A program made the position numbers and the translations under genes. From contig NZ_SMAH01000012.1 of assembly GCF_004342625.1 (NCBI RefSeq), positions 1 through 64,000 on the forward strand: a DNA stretch of 64,000 nt. Reading direction: 5' to 3'. The stretch's first letter is position 1. The number at the start of each line of letters is the position of its first letter. The stretch comes from Tepidimonas ignava. Lineage in GTDB: Bacteria; Pseudomonadota; Gammaproteobacteria; Burkholderiales; Burkholderiaceae_C. Below, piece after piece: positions 49,802-59,858 of the stretch. The notes under the pieces were generated by a model. That model was not told where the DNA came from. It ran no database searches and saw nothing but the letters and a program-made list of their open reading frames with translations.

Positions 49802-51091
49802 TCACGCCAAGTACTGAAACAGCGACAGGCGCTGCACCTGGCTGTAGGCCGATAACCCCGCTTGGTAGCCCAGCTGCAGGGTCTGAAAGCGCGAAATCGC
49901 CGCCACCATGTCCAGGTCGGTGAGTTCCGACTGCTGCTCGATGTGGTAGTCCTCGCGCGCCTTGAGCGCGGCCTGCATCGCATCGGCGCGGTTGAGCCAG
50001 TCGCCCAACTGGCCACGGGCGGACAGCACCCGATCCAGGCGGGCCTGCAGGTGCAGGTTGACCACCGCAAGCTCCTGGTTGAGGTCATGGCCGGACTCGT
50101 TTTGGAGCGCCCCAATGGCCCGGTCCAGGCTCTCCCAAATGTCGGTATCGACCGTTGGGGTCACGGTAAAGCTGTCGCCAGCAGCCGGCGTGCCTTGGAT
50201 GCGCACCTTCAGGCCCTGAAACGCAACCTCGGTCGTGCCGCCAGTGGTGTTGACCGTGATCGGCGAAACGGGGCCAAACGGCGCACCGGACTTGTCGGTG
50301 CCGTTGACGGACCAATTCGCCCCATCGAACTGCAGCGTGTACGAGCCGACGTTGGGGACGCTGTCATCCAGCGTGAACACCTGCGTGGTGTTGAGGGCTG
50401 TGGCATCGACAACCTGGACATCCAACCCCACGGCGGTACCGGCGTTGGTCGGGTTGGCCGCGACAATCGCTGAGGCCGTTGCGGCCAAACGCCCGGAAAA
50501 TACCGGGTAACCATCGATGACAGTGGGCAGCGTACTTTCGGTGGGGGCTGCTTGCCCGCGCAGGCCTTCCTCAAGCACCTGACGCCCGTCGGGCCCGTAG
50601 GTCGTGTTGGCAGGCGGCGTGAGCACCTCGCGAAAGGGTTTGGCCAGGCTGTTGCCAACCCCCACCCCCATGAACATTGGCCGACCCAGCGTGTCTTGCG
50701 TGTTGGCCAGCGCCAACAAGCGCTCGCGGATGCCCTGCAGCTCCTGCGCTATCGTGGCCCGGTCGCTGGCGTTGAGCGCGCCGTTGCCGCCCTGCACGAT
50801 CAGCTCTTTGGCACGGTGGTACAGGTCACCGACGTCGGCCAGGGTGCTCTCGGCCAGCTCAAGGTTGCGCCGGGCGGCTTCCAGCGCGCGCTGGTCGGAC
50901 TGGATGCGCTGCATGCGCGCCTGCTCGCGCTCGGCCAGGGCCGCCGCCGCCGGATCGTCGCTGACGCGGCGCACGCGCTTGCCCGATGAAAGCTGGTCCT
51001 GCGCTTCGGTCAGCTCCGCCTGGCGGCGCTGCAAGCGGCCGATGGTGCTGTCGTAGCTGTAGGCGGTGGCCACGCGGTAGATCGTCGTCAT
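49802..51091 (-). CDS. flgL: Flagellar hook-filament junction protein FlgL
   Basis: 429 residues. The flagellin-like N-terminus has RVATAYSYDSTIGRLQRRQA and LSSGKRVRRVSDDPAAA; the C-terminus ends VAAISRFQTLQLGYQAGLSA, the usual HAP3 coiled-coil ends. The middle is variable and richer in Thr/Val. It is the last gene of the flgB-flgL run, 18 bp after flgK. Confidence 0.94.
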   Translation of the reverse strand: MTTIYRVATAYSYDSTIGRLQRRQAELTEAQDQLSSGKRVRRVSDDPAAAALAEREQARMQRIQSDQRALEAARRNLELAESTLADVGDLYHRAKELIVQGGNGALNASDRATIAQELQGIRERLLALANTQDTLGRPMFMGVGVGNSLAKPFREVLTPPANTTYGPDGRQVLEEGLRGQAAPTESTLPTVIDGYPVFSGRLAATASAIVAANPTNAGTAVGLDVQVVDATALNTTQVFTLDDSVPNVGSYTLQFDGANWSVNGTDKSGAPFGPVSPITVNTTGGTTEVAFQGLKVRIQGTPAAGDSFTVTPTVDTDIWESLDRAIGALQNESGHDLNQELAVVNLHLQARLDRVLSARGQLGDWLNRADAMQAALKAREDYHIEQQSELTDLDMVAAISRFQTLQLGYQAGLSAYSQVQRLSLFQYLA

Positions 51092-51109
51092 GATCAGACC
51101 CCTGACCCA

Positions 51110-53065
51110 TCAGCGGAAGGTGCTGATGAGCGTGTCGAATATCGATTGCACCGTTTGCAGGTACTTGGCTGACGCCTGGTAGGCCTGCTGGAATTGCAGC
51201 AGGCGCGCCGCTTCCTCGTCCAGGTTGACGCCCGCCTGGTTGGCCCGGCGCTGCTCGGCGTCTTCGGCCTGCGCCTGCGAAAACGTGGCGCGCGTTTGTG
51301 CCTCGTTGACGCGCGAGGCCAGCTTGGAAAACACCGCCACGTACCCCTCCGAGAGCTTGACGCTGCCTTCGAACATCACCTGGTCGCGCAACGCCAGCAT
51401 GGCTTGCGCGTTGCCGCCGTTGAACCCCACCCCAATGGCGGGCGTGTTGTCCAGCACGAAGACGTCGCCGTTGGCGGGCTGGCCACGCAGCGTGAGCTTG
51501 ACTTCGACCGTGTTGCTGCCCGACGTATAGGTGAACGTCATCGGCTCGCCTGGGGTGTACGTGACCGATGCCGGCGAAAAACCGCTCAACGCAAAGGTGT
51601 TGGGTGCCGTGAACGTCAGGTTCACAGGCAAGGAGGGCATGGCCCACGCGCCCTGCGTCACCGTGGCCGTAACCGACTCGATGCTCGCGTTGCCAGCGTT
51701 GGGCGTGCCCAACGAGAGCGAAACGCGGCTGGCCGCCGCCAACTCCGCCGGGCGCGACAACGCCATTTGCAACGACGCGGCGGCGGTGGCTCCTGGCGAC
51801 AACACGAACCGGTCACCCGCGCTAGCCGAGCCTGATGCGGTGATGGTCAAGCCATCGACCGACACGCCCGAGGCCAGCGCCAAAGGCGTGCCGGGGGCAC
51901 TGGCCTGCCACGTCGAGCCATTCCAGTACCAGCCATCGCTGTTGCGGCGAATGTGGCCTTGGGTCGCGCTGGTCATCTCGATGGTGTAGTCCTCGGCCTT
52001 AAGCGCGGTGGCATTGCCAACCAAGGCGCTGACCGAGCCCGAGCCGGTGTTGGTCGTGGCAGGTTTGCCCGTGAGCGCGCCGTAACTGAACAGGTCTGCC
52101 CCGGCCACGCCGTTGAGGTCGAGCCCGCTGCGCTGCTGCCGGTTGAGCGTGTCAGCCAACGCCAACGCCATGCGCCCCAGCTCCGCCTGGGTTTGGATGA
52201 CGTCGCGGTTAACGAAGTCCAGCACCCCCTTAAGCTTGCCACCGGGGATGAACTCGGGCGGTACGTCGTAGGTGCTGGCCCCCTGCACGAATTGCAGCTT
52301 GAGCTGGCGGTCGCCGTCCAGGTCGGCGCGGGTGGCCCGCAACTCGGCGGCCGTGCTGCCCAGCACCAGCGGCAGGCTGCCCGCCACGAACACCGACAGC
52401 GTGCCGTCGTCGGCCGGCAACGTGGTCACCTGCACCTGCTCGTTGAGCTGCGCGATGAGCCGGTCACGCTGATCCAACAGGTCATTGGGGCTGGCGCCGG
52501 TACCCTGGGCGCGGGCGATGGCCTGGTTGACGTTGGCGATCGCCTGCGCCAGCCGGTTGATTTCGTTGGTGATTTCGGTGGCCTGCAGGCGCGCGCCGGT
52601 GGCGATGTCGGTGATGCGCGCGGACGTGTCGCGGATGCGCGCGGCCAATTCGTCGAACTTGTCCAGCACCACTTGGCGCGCGGCGCTGTCGTTGGGGCTG
52701 GCGGCCACGTCGGTCCAACTGTTGAGCGCGTCGCCCAGCAGCTTGCCAAGGCTGCCCTCGCCCAGCGGAAACAGCGACTCGACCCCTTGCAGGTACTGCA
52801 GCCGTGTGGCGTCGGCGGCAGCCACGGCGCGGTTGGCGTTGGACTCGCGCGTCAAAAAGGCGTTGTAGCCCTCGCGCACGACGGCTTCGATTTGCACCCC
52901 TTTGCCAAAGTAGCCGCTGCCCAGTTGCTGCCCAGGCACCGAGTTGAGCTCGACGCGCTGGCGCGTGTAGCCGTCGGTGTTGGCGTTGGCGATGTTGTGG
53001 CCGATGACCTGCAGCACCGCCTGGTTGGTGGTCAGCGCGCGGGTGGCGATGTTGAGGGCGCTCAT
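51110..53065 (-). CDS. flgK: Flagellar hook-filament junction protein FlgK
   Basis: 651 residues. The N-terminal rod-type motif is NQAVLQVIGHNIANANTDGY, and the C-terminal LLQFQQAYQASAKYLQTVQS ends the axial coiled coil, both typical of HAP1. It forms the first junction ring between hook and filament. The gene lies between flgJ and flgL with about 20-bp gaps. Confidence 0.95.
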   Translation of the reverse strand: MSALNIATRALTTNQAVLQVIGHNIANANTDGYTRQRVELNSVPGQQLGSGYFGKGVQIEAVVREGYNAFLTRESNANRAVAAADATRLQYLQGVESLFPLGEGSLGKLLGDALNSWTDVAASPNDSAARQVVLDKFDELAARIRDTSARITDIATGARLQATEITNEINRLAQAIANVNQAIARAQGTGASPNDLLDQRDRLIAQLNEQVQVTTLPADDGTLSVFVAGSLPLVLGSTAAELRATRADLDGDRQLKLQFVQGASTYDVPPEFIPGGKLKGVLDFVNRDVIQTQAELGRMALALADTLNRQQRSGLDLNGVAGADLFSYGALTGKPATTNTGSGSVSALVGNATALKAEDYTIEMTSATQGHIRRNSDGWYWNGSTWQASAPGTPLALASGVSVDGLTITASGSASAGDRFVLSPGATAAASLQMALSRPAELAAASRVSLSLGTPNAGNASIESVTATVTQGAWAMPSLPVNLTFTAPNTFALSGFSPASVTYTPGEPMTFTYTSGSNTVEVKLTLRGQPANGDVFVLDNTPAIGVGFNGGNAQAMLALRDQVMFEGSVKLSEGYVAVFSKLASRVNEAQTRATFSQAQAEDAEQRRANQAGVNLDEEAARLLQFQQAYQASAKYLQTVQSIFDTLISTFR

Positions 53066-53085
53066 GGATCAACCCCTGCGGTGCG

Positions 53086-53967
53086 TCAGCCCAACGCGCG
53101 CTGCAACTGCAGCGTGGTGTTGATGACACGGCTGAGCTTGGCCGCGTACTGCGGGTCGGTGGCGTAGCCGGCTTGCTGCAACTGCTGCGCGTACGCCTGC
53201 ACCGAGTGCACGCTGCGGGCCGCGGCCTGGTAGCGCGGGCTTTGGGTGATGAGGCGCGCGTAGTCCCGAAACGCCTCGGCGTAGCTGTCGTAGGCGCGAA
53301 AGCGCTGCACCACCTTGCGCGGCTGGCCGTCCACGTATTCGGTGGTCAGCACCTCAGCCACCTTGCCCTGCCAGCCGGCGGTGGCCTTGATGCCGAACAG
53401 GTTGTGCGAGTTGCTGCCATCCGCGGCGCGGATTTCGCTGCGACCCCAGCCGGTTTCGTGCGCGGCTTGCCCGATCATGAACGCGGCCGGAATGCCGGTT
53501 TCGCGCTGCACCTGCAGCGCCACGTCGCGGTGCCGCGCCACGAACGCAGCCTGCGTCGGCGTCGCGTTGGCGGCCGCGCTCCCCGACACCGCCGTTGGGG
53601 CCGTCGCGGCCGAAGCCGCCGCGCCACGCCGCGCGGCGGGGTCGATCTGCTGCTGCAACTGGCGCTCGATCATCTCGCTCAGCCCACCGGGCAGGCCGCT
53701 CATCTTGACCGCCCACTGCTCGTCGAGCAGCTCGGTGCCCATGTCGCTGCCCTCGTTGTCCATCAAGCCACTTTTCATCGTCGCTTCGCGCATGGACTTG
53801 AGCAGCTCGCGCATGAACAGCGCCTCGAACTGACGGGCGGTTTCTTTGAGCGCCGCCTTCGGGTCGCGCCCGGCGCTGGCCTTGAGCGCGTCCAGGCTGC
53901 GGGCGTCCGCCGCCAACCCACGCGCGGCGTCTTGCACGCCCAGCGACAGTCGCGTCTCGGCCACCAT
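53086..53967 (-). CDS. flgJ: FlgJ, rod cap and peptidoglycan hydrolase
   Basis: 293 residues in two domains. The N-terminal rod-cap part has ARQFEALFMRELLKSMREA and MGTELLDEQWAVKMS. The C-terminal glucosaminidase part has GIPAAFMIGQAAHETGWGRS with the catalytic Glu, and SHNLFGIKA. This dual-domain form digests peptidoglycan for the growing rod. It starts 2 bp after flgI. Confidence 0.95.
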   Translation of the reverse strand: MVAETRLSLGVQDAARGLAADARSLDALKASAGRDPKAALKETARQFEALFMRELLKSMREATMKSGLMDNEGSDMGTELLDEQWAVKMSGLPGGLSEMIERQLQQQIDPAARRGAAASAATAPTAVSGSAAANATPTQAAFVARHRDVALQVQRETGIPAAFMIGQAAHETGWGRSEIRAADGSNSHNLFGIKATAGWQGKVAEVLTTEYVDGQPRKVVQRFRAYDSYAEAFRDYARLITQSPRYQAAARSVHSVQAYAQQLQQAGYATDPQYAAKLSRVINTTLQLQRALG

Positions 53968-53969
53968 GG

Positions 53970-55088
53970 TCAGATCACCTCCAGCTCGGCTTTAAGCGCC
54001 CCGGCCGCCTTGAGCGCCTGCAAGATGGCCAGCAGGTCCGCCGGCGTGGCCCCGAGCTTGTTGAGCGCGCGCACCACGTCGGCCAACTGCGCCGAGGCCT
54101 GCACCTCGATGAGCTTGCCGCCCTCCTGCTGCACCTGGATGTCGGCCTTTTCGGTGACCACGGTTTGCGCGCCGGGCGGGGCAAAGGGCGGCGGCTGGCT
54201 CACCTGCGGCGTGGAGGTGATGCTGATCGACAGGTTGCCGTGCGCGATGGCCGCCGGCGCCAGCGTCACGGCCTGGTTGAGCACCACCGACCCGGTGCGG
54301 GCGTTGAACACCACGCGCGCGGTGGGCGCCGCCAGCTCGACCGGCAAATCCTCCAAGCTGGCCAGGAACGCGACGCGCTCGTTGGGGTCGCGCGGGGCGC
54401 GCACCTGCACGGTGCGGCCGTCCAGCGCCTGCGCCGTGCCGTCCCCGATGGCGCGGTTGATGGCCGCGGCCACCCGCGTGGCGGTCTGGAAGTCCTCGGC
54501 GCGCAGCGCCAGCGTGACGGTGTCGCCCAGCAGCAGCGGCGTGGGCACGGTGCGCTCCACCAACGCGCCGTTGGGGATGCGCCCCGCGTTGAGGTGGTTA
54601 ACGGTGACGCTGCTGCCACCGGCCGAGGCCCCCGCGCCCGCCACCACCAAGTTACCCTGGGCCAGCGCGTACACCTGCCCGTCGGCGCCGCGCAGCGGGG
54701 TCTGGATCAGCGTGCCGCCGCGCAGCGACTTGGCGCTGCCCACCGACGACACCGTGACGTCGATCGTCTGCCCCGGGCGGGCAAAGGGCGGCAGCTCCGC
54801 CGTCACCATCACCGCAGCGACGTTTTTGGGCTGCACCGTGACCCCTTGCGGCAGCGCCAGGCCCATTTGCTGCATGAAGTTGGCCAGGCTGCGGGTGGTG
54901 TAGGCGTTGTTGCCGTCGCCCGTGCCATCCAACCCCACCACCAGCCCGTAGCCGACGAGCTGGTTGCTGCGCACACCCTGCACGCTGGCCACATCCTTGA
55001 CGCGGGCGGCCAGCGCCGGCGCGCACGCCAGCGCCCAGGCCACCAGGGGCAGCGCCAGCCGGCGCAGAAGTTGCTTGGATCGGTTCAT
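53970..55088 (-). CDS. flgI: Flagellar P-ring protein FlgI
   Basis: 372 residues. The signal peptide (LALPLVAWALACAPALAA) leads to RVKDVASVQGVRSNQLVGYG and LDGTGDGNNAYTTRS, the FlgI hallmark. It forms the periplasmic P ring and needs FlgA as chaperone. The length is standard. It follows flgH by 35 bp. Confidence 0.96.
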   Translation of the reverse strand: MNRSKQLLRRLALPLVAWALACAPALAARVKDVASVQGVRSNQLVGYGLVVGLDGTGDGNNAYTTRSLANFMQQMGLALPQGVTVQPKNVAAVMVTAELPPFARPGQTIDVTVSSVGSAKSLRGGTLIQTPLRGADGQVYALAQGNLVVAGAGASAGGSSVTVNHLNAGRIPNGALVERTVPTPLLLGDTVTLALRAEDFQTATRVAAAINRAIGDGTAQALDGRTVQVRAPRDPNERVAFLASLEDLPVELAAPTARVVFNARTGSVVLNQAVTLAPAAIAHGNLSISITSTPQVSQPPPFAPPGAQTVVTEKADIQVQQEGGKLIEVQASAQLADVVRALNKLGATPADLLAILQALKAAGALKAELEVI

Positions 55089-55123
55089 CGCGCATCACCT
55101 CGTGAACCGATTGTGGAAAAACT

Positions 55124-55813
55124 TTAGAACGGCAAAAGCGTCAAAAAGAACCGCGCCAACCAGCCAAATGTCTGCGCATCGGCCGGCGCGCCGCGGCCGC
55201 GCGACAGCACGCGCACGTTGGCCACCTGGGTGCTGGGCACGATGTTGCCGGGCTGGATGGCGCGCGGGTCCACGGTGCCGCTGAACTGCAGCACGTCCAC
55301 CGCCTGGTTGACGCCGATTTGCTTTTCGCCGATGACGACCAGGTGGCCGTTGGGCAGCACCTCGGTGACCACCGCGGTGATCGAGCCGCGGAAGGTGTTG
55401 CTGGCCTCGGTCTTGCCGTCGCCTTTGAAGGTGTTGCTGCTCTTGGCCCCGGCGTTGAGGTCCACCAGGTTGGCCGCGCTCAGGAACGGAAACGCCGACA
55501 CGCTGGCGCTCAAGCCGCTGTCGCGGCTGACGTCGGTCTTGGCGCTTTGGGTCGCGGACAGCGACTCGGTGATCTGAATCGTCAACACGTCGCCTGGCAG
55601 GCGCGCGCGGTGGTCTTCGAACCCCGGCCGGTACGCCACCGCCGAGTACAGCGAGCCGCTGGGCGGCTCACCCGCCGCGGGCCGCGTCTGCGGGTAGCGG
55701 ATGCCGTCTTCGGGCGGCTTGGCCAGGTCCACGTCGGGGATTTGCGACAGACTGGCGCAGCCGCCCAGCAGGGCGGCGGCGGCCAGCGCGAGCAGGCGGT
55801 GGGCGGCGTTCAT
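55124..55813 (-). CDS. flgH: Flagellar L-ring lipoprotein FlgH
   Basis: 229 residues. The lipobox is AALLGGCASLSQ, so Cys is acylated. Motifs GSLYSAVAYRPGFEDHRARL, LTIQITESLSATQSAKTD and VLPNGHLVVIGEKQIGVN are typical. It forms the outer-membrane L ring. It is between flgG and flgI. Confidence 0.96.
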   Translation of the reverse strand: MNAAHRLLALAAAALLGGCASLSQIPDVDLAKPPEDGIRYPQTRPAAGEPPSGSLYSAVAYRPGFEDHRARLPGDVLTIQITESLSATQSAKTDVSRDSGLSASVSAFPFLSAANLVDLNAGAKSSNTFKGDGKTEASNTFRGSITAVVTEVLPNGHLVVIGEKQIGVNQAVDVLQFSGTVDPRAIQPGNIVPSTQVANVRVLSRGRGAPADAQTFGWLARFFLTLLPF

Positions 55814-55839
55814 GACGGCGGCTCCTTGGGAGGCGTGCG

Positions 55840-56622
55840 TTACAGTTGCGTCAGGCGCTGCAGCATCTGATCGGACGTGGTGACCGCCTTGGAGTTGAGC
55901 TCGTAGGCGCGCTGCGTCTGGATCATGTTGACCAGCTCCTGCACCACGTTGACGTTGGAGCTCTCCAAAAACCCCTGCAGCACCTGGCCAAAGCCCTCGG
56001 TGCCAGGGTTGCCCTCGTTGGGCGCGCCCGAGGCCTGCGACTCCAAAAACAGGTTTTGCCCCAGCGGCTCGAGGCCGGCCGGGTTGATGAAGTTGGCCAG
56101 TGTGATCTGGCCGATGACCTGCGGCGCGGTCTGACCCGGCACCACCACGCTGACCTGACCATCCTTGCCAATCGTCAGGCTGCGTGCGTTGGCCGGCACG
56201 GTGGGCGTGTCCACCAGCAAGTAGCCCTGGTTGGTGACGATCTGGCCCTGGTTGTTGAGCTTGAAGCTGCCATCGCGCGTGTAGGCGATGGAACCATCGG
56301 GCAGTTGCACGCGGAAAAACCCGTTGCCGTTGATGGCCACGTCCAGGTTGTTGTCGGTCTGCTGCAGGTTGCCCTGGCTGTAGGTGCGCGCTGTGGCCAC
56401 CGTGCGCACACCCAGGCCGATTTGCAACCCGGTGGGCAGCTCGGCGTTGTCGGCGGTGTTGCCCCCCACCTGGCGCAGGTTTTGGTAGATCAGGTCTTCG
56501 AACAGCGCCGTGCCGCGCTTGAAGCCGGCCGTGGCCACGTTGGCCAGGTTGTGGGCAATCACGTCCAGCTGCGTTTGCTGGGCCTGCATGCCGGTCTTGG
56601 CGATGTGCAGCGAGTTGATCAT
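55840..56622 (-). CDS. flgG: Distal rod protein FlgG
   Basis: 260 residues. [20 protein letters not shown] and [20 protein letters not shown] open the protein, [20 protein letters not shown] and [13 protein letters not shown] close it, exactly the FlgG pattern. The length matches E. coli FlgG (260). It lies 29 bp after flgF. Confidence 0.97.
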   Translation of the reverse strand: MINSLHIAKTGMQAQQTQLDVIAHNLANVATAGFKRGTALFEDLIYQNLRQVGGNTADNAELPTGLQIGLGVRTVATARTYSQGNLQQTDNNLDVAINGNGFFRVQLPDGSIAYTRDGSFKLNNQGQIVTNQGYLLVDTPTVPANARSLTIGKDGQVSVVVPGQTAPQVIGQITLANFINPAGLEPLGQNLFLESQASGAPNEGNPGTEGFGQVLQGFLESSNVNVVQELVNMIQTQRAYELNSKAVTTSDQMLQRLTQL

Positions 56623-56651
56623 GGCAATGCTCCGTGTACGGGCCCCGGCCC

Positions 56652-57392
56652 TCAGGCGTTGACGCTGAGCAGCTGCGCGGCGGTTTGGTCGTTTTTGTCG
56701 GCGTTTTGGATCAGGCGCATCTGCGCTTCGTACTGGCGCGTGGCGGCGATCATGTCCACCATCGCGGCGACGGGGTCGACGTTGGAGCCCTCCAACATGC
56801 CATCCACCAACCGGGCGGTTTCGTCCGCTGGCAGCGGCTGCCCGTCCGGGGCGCGAAACAGGCCGTCCTCACCGCGTTTGAGGCGCTGCCCCTGCGGCGG
56901 CGTCACCAGCTTGAGGCGCCCCAGCACCTGCGGCGCCTCGTTGCCCACCTTGGCGGTGACGGTGCCGTCACGCGCGATGCTCACCTGCGCGTCGTTGGGC
57001 ACCTGGATCGGGGCGCCACCCGCGTCGAGCATCGGCAGCCCGTTGAACCCCACCAGATTGCCCTGCGCGTTGACCTGCAGCGCGCCCGCGCGCGTGTAGG
57101 CCTCGGTGCCGTCCAGCGCTTGGATGGCGAAAAACGCCCGCCCCACCGCGGCCACGTCCAACGGGCGGCCGGTGCTTTGCAGGTTGCCGGGTTTGTCCAG
57201 GTAGCCGGGCGTGGCCTCGAGCGCATGCACCCGGGTGGTCGAGCCCTCGCCACGCAGCGGCACGGCGCGGAAGGTGGACAGTTCCGCGCGAAACCCCGTG
57301 GTCGTGACGTTGGCCAGGTTGTGCGCGATGACCTGGTGGCGGTGCAGCGCCGCCGTCGCGCCCGACGCCGCGGTGAAAATGACCCGATCCAT
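56652..57392 (-). CDS. flgF: Proximal rod protein FlgF
   Basis: 246 residues. Axial motifs are [20 protein letters not shown] near the start and [20 protein letters not shown] near the end. The middle [19 protein letters not shown] is typical of rod proteins. It is placed between flgE and flgG as in other proteobacteria. Confidence 0.95.
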   Translation of the reverse strand: MDRVIFTAASGATAALHRHQVIAHNLANVTTTGFRAELSTFRAVPLRGEGSTTRVHALEATPGYLDKPGNLQSTGRPLDVAAVGRAFFAIQALDGTEAYTRAGALQVNAQGNLVGFNGLPMLDAGGAPIQVPNDAQVSIARDGTVTAKVGNEAPQVLGRLKLVTPPQGQRLKRGEDGLFRAPDGQPLPADETARLVDGMLEGSNVDPVAAMVDMIAATRQYEAQMRLIQNADKNDQTAAQLLSVNA

Positions 57393-57421
57393 GCCCCGGC
57401 TCCTGTGTCAGCGTGTGGCCG

Positions 57422-58717
57422 TCAGCGCAGGTTGACCAGCGTTTGCTGCACCTGGTCCTGCGTCTTGATCGTCTGCGCGTTGGCCTGGTAGTGGCGCTGC
57501 GCCACGATCATGTTGACCAGCTCCTGCGTCAGGTCGACGTTGGATTCCTCCAGGGCGTTTTGGCGCACCGAGCCAAAGCGCCCACTGAGCGGCTGCCCCT
57601 CGATCGGCTGCCCCGACGTGAACGTTTCACGCCAGTAGCCGCCGTTGACCGGCTCCAGCCCTTGCAGGTTGCGAAAACGCACCAGCGTCACCTGGCCGGC
57701 GTCTTGCGACACACCGTTGGAGTAGCGGGCGGTGATGATGCCTTGCTCGCTGATGACGATGGACGACAGCTCGCCCGGCGCGTAGCCATCTTGCTTGATG
57801 TCGTACACCGCAAACGGGCTGCCCCATTGCGAGAGTGTCCAAGCGCCCGTCGTACCGATGTTGATGGGAACCGCCGCTGCCGGGAAATTGGCCGAAGGAA
57901 CCCCGGGCGCATAGTCGTCAGCGTTGATCGCGTTGGCTGGGATGGCAAGCGTAGGCGTACCAACAATTTGACCAGCCGCATCAAACTGCAAAGCAGTTCC
58001 ACCATCCAAATCGAATTGCTGCGGGTTAGCACCTTCGGTGCGCCCGACGACACGCCATTGGTTGGCGGCCGTTTTGATAAAATAAATCTGCAACGGAATG
58101 GCATTGCCTTGTTCGTCGTAGATATTGACCGCCGTACCGTATTTCTTTTCGTCAACCGTCAGCGGAGTTGAAGGGGCGCCGGGAATCGCATCCGCCTCAG
58201 CCGGCAGGTTGGCGGTGATCGAAATCCCCGGGTTCACCGTCGAGCTGCCGGTGGCCCGTGGTGCGATCGCCGCCCCGGTGGGCAACACCAGATCGGCCGT
58301 GGCGCCCACGGGGATTGGCGCGCCGGGCGCGGGCGGCAGGTAACCCTGCAACCGAGCCCCGTTGTTGGTGACGATAAAGCCGTCTTTGTCGAGCTTGAAC
58401 TCGCCGTTGCGGGTGTAGGCCACCGACCCGTCGGTCATGCGGACCTTGAACATCCCTTCGCCGTTGATGGCCAGGTCCAGGTTGTTGCCGGTGATTTTGA
58501 TGTTGCCTTGCGTGAACAACTGCGCCACCGTGGCCACACTGACGCCGATGCCCCCGTTGCTGCCACCCGCCGCTCCCAGCGCCATCGCGTACATTTCCGC
58601 AAATTCGGCGCGCTGCATTTTGAAGCCAGTGGTGTTGGCGTTGGCGATGTTGTGGCCGATCACGTCCAGGTTTTTGCTGGCGGCGTTCAGGCCCGAGAGT
58701 CCGGTTCCGAAGCTCAT
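57422..58717 (-). CDS. flgE: Flagellar hook protein FlgE
   Basis: 431 residues. The ends are conserved: SFGTGLSGLNAASKNLDVIG with HNIANANTTGFK, and NVDLTQELVNMIVAQRHYQA at the C-terminus. The central part, about residues 180-255 (57960-58170), has visibly lower GC than the rest of the gene. That region corresponds to the exposed variable hook domain and may have been exchanged by recombination. Confidence 0.96.
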   Translation of the reverse strand: MSFGTGLSGLNAASKNLDVIGHNIANANTTGFKMQRAEFAEMYAMALGAAGGSNGGIGVSVATVAQLFTQGNIKITGNNLDLAINGEGMFKVRMTDGSVAYTRNGEFKLDKDGFIVTNNGARLQGYLPPAPGAPIPVGATADLVLPTGAAIAPRATGSSTVNPGISITANLPAEADAIPGAPSTPLTVDEKKYGTAVNIYDEQGNAIPLQIYFIKTAANQWRVVGRTEGANPQQFDLDGGTALQFDAAGQIVGTPTLAIPANAINADDYAPGVPSANFPAAAVPINIGTTGAWTLSQWGSPFAVYDIKQDGYAPGELSSIVISEQGIITARYSNGVSQDAGQVTLVRFRNLQGLEPVNGGYWRETFTSGQPIEGQPLSGRFGSVRQNALEESNVDLTQELVNMIVAQRHYQANAQTIKTQDQVQQTLVNLR

Positions 58718-58748
58718 GGTGCGCTCCTAGGGGTTCAAGCAAAGGGGT

Positions 58749-59402
58749 TCACAAAAAGGCCAGCACCTGGTCGTAGGCCAGGGTGCCGCCGTCGGTGCGC
58801 AGGCGCAGGCTGCCGTCGACCAGGCCCACCGACTGCACGCGGTGCAGCGCCAGCGGGGTGGCGTTGACCGCCTGTCCGTTGGCGCTGGCGGTCACGCGGA
58901 TGGTGGCCACCCGCGCGGGGTCAACGCTGCCCAGCGGCCACTCAAACGTTTGCAGCCCGGCGCCGCGCGCGCCCAGCGCGGTCGTGCCCACCACCGTGCC
59001 GGCGGCGTCGAGCAACTCAACCGTGACCGTGTCGGCCGCCGCGGGCAGGTTGAACGCGCCGCGCGCCACACCGTCGTCGATCACAACACCGTTGCCGTCG
59101 CTCACCACGTCGCGCCCCACCAGCTGCGCGCCCTGGATGGAGCTGACCATGTTGAACTGGCTGGCCAGGCTCTTGAGCGTTTCGTTGACCTGCTGCAGCC
59201 CCACCACCTGGTTGATTTGCGCCATCTGGGTGGTCATCTGCGCGTTGTCCAGCGGGTTGAGCGGGTCCTGGTTGTTGAGCTGCGCCACAAAGAGCTTCAG
59301 GAAGCGCTCCTGCGCGGCCTTTGGATCGGTCGATTCGGCCTGGGCGCCGCCCTTGGCGTTGTAGGCCTCGATCTCGGTGTTGCTCAGCGGGGTCATGAAC
59401 AT
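58749..59402 (-). CDS. flgD: Hook capping protein FlgD
   Basis: 217 residues. The N-terminal signature is AQERFLKLFVAQLNNQDPLN, followed by PLDNAQMTTQMAQINQVVGL. The C-terminal beta domain holds GTTALGARGAGLQTFEW. It caps the growing hook. A second in-frame Met two codons in (59396) is an equally good start. Confidence 0.94.
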   Translation of the reverse strand: MFMTPLSNTEIEAYNAKGGAQAESTDPKAAQERFLKLFVAQLNNQDPLNPLDNAQMTTQMAQINQVVGLQQVNETLKSLASQFNMVSSIQGAQLVGRDVVSDGNGVVIDDGVARGAFNLPAAADTVTVELLDAAGTVVGTTALGARGAGLQTFEWPLGSVDPARVATIRVTASANGQAVNATPLALHRVQSVGLVDGSLRLRTDGGTLAYDQVLAFL

Positions 59403-59432
59403 GGCAGCGGCTCCTTACGTGGTCGCCAAGGC

Positions 59433-59837
59433 TCACTGGCCCATTTGCAGGGTTTTCAGCAGCAGCGTCTTGGCGGTGTTCATCACCTCGACGTTGTTTT
59501 GGTACGAGCGCGCGGTGGCGATCATGTTGACCATCTCCTCCACCGGGTTGACGTTGGAGTAGGTCACGTAGCCCTGCGCGTCGGCGCTGGGGTGGTGCGG
59601 GTTGTACACGCGGCGGTTGGGCGCGTCGCTTTCCACCACGGTGCGCACCTTGACGCCCGCCGAGGCCGGCTCGCCCATCGGCACCGTCTCGAACACCACC
59701 TGGCGTGCCTTGTACGCCTGCCCATCGGGGCCGGCCACGGCGTCGGCGTTGGCCAGGTTCGACGCCACGGTGTTGAGGCGTTGGGCGTGCGCGGCCATCG
59801 CGCTGCCCGAGACATCGAAAATGCGCAACATCGACAT
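59433..59837 (-). CDS. flgC: Proximal rod protein FlgC
   Basis: 134 residues. The start FDVSGSAMAAHAQRLNTVAS with NLANADAV, and the end VNPVEEMVNMIATARSYQNN with VEVMNTAKTLLLKTL are the FlgC pattern. It follows flgB by 21 bp. Confidence 0.96.
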   Translation of the reverse strand: MSMLRIFDVSGSAMAAHAQRLNTVASNLANADAVAGPDGQAYKARQVVFETVPMGEPASAGVKVRTVVESDAPNRRVYNPHHPSADAQGYVTYSNVNPVEEMVNMIATARSYQNNVEVMNTAKTLLLKTLQMGQ

Positions 59838-59858
59838 GGCGGCTCTCCTGCAGCGGCG

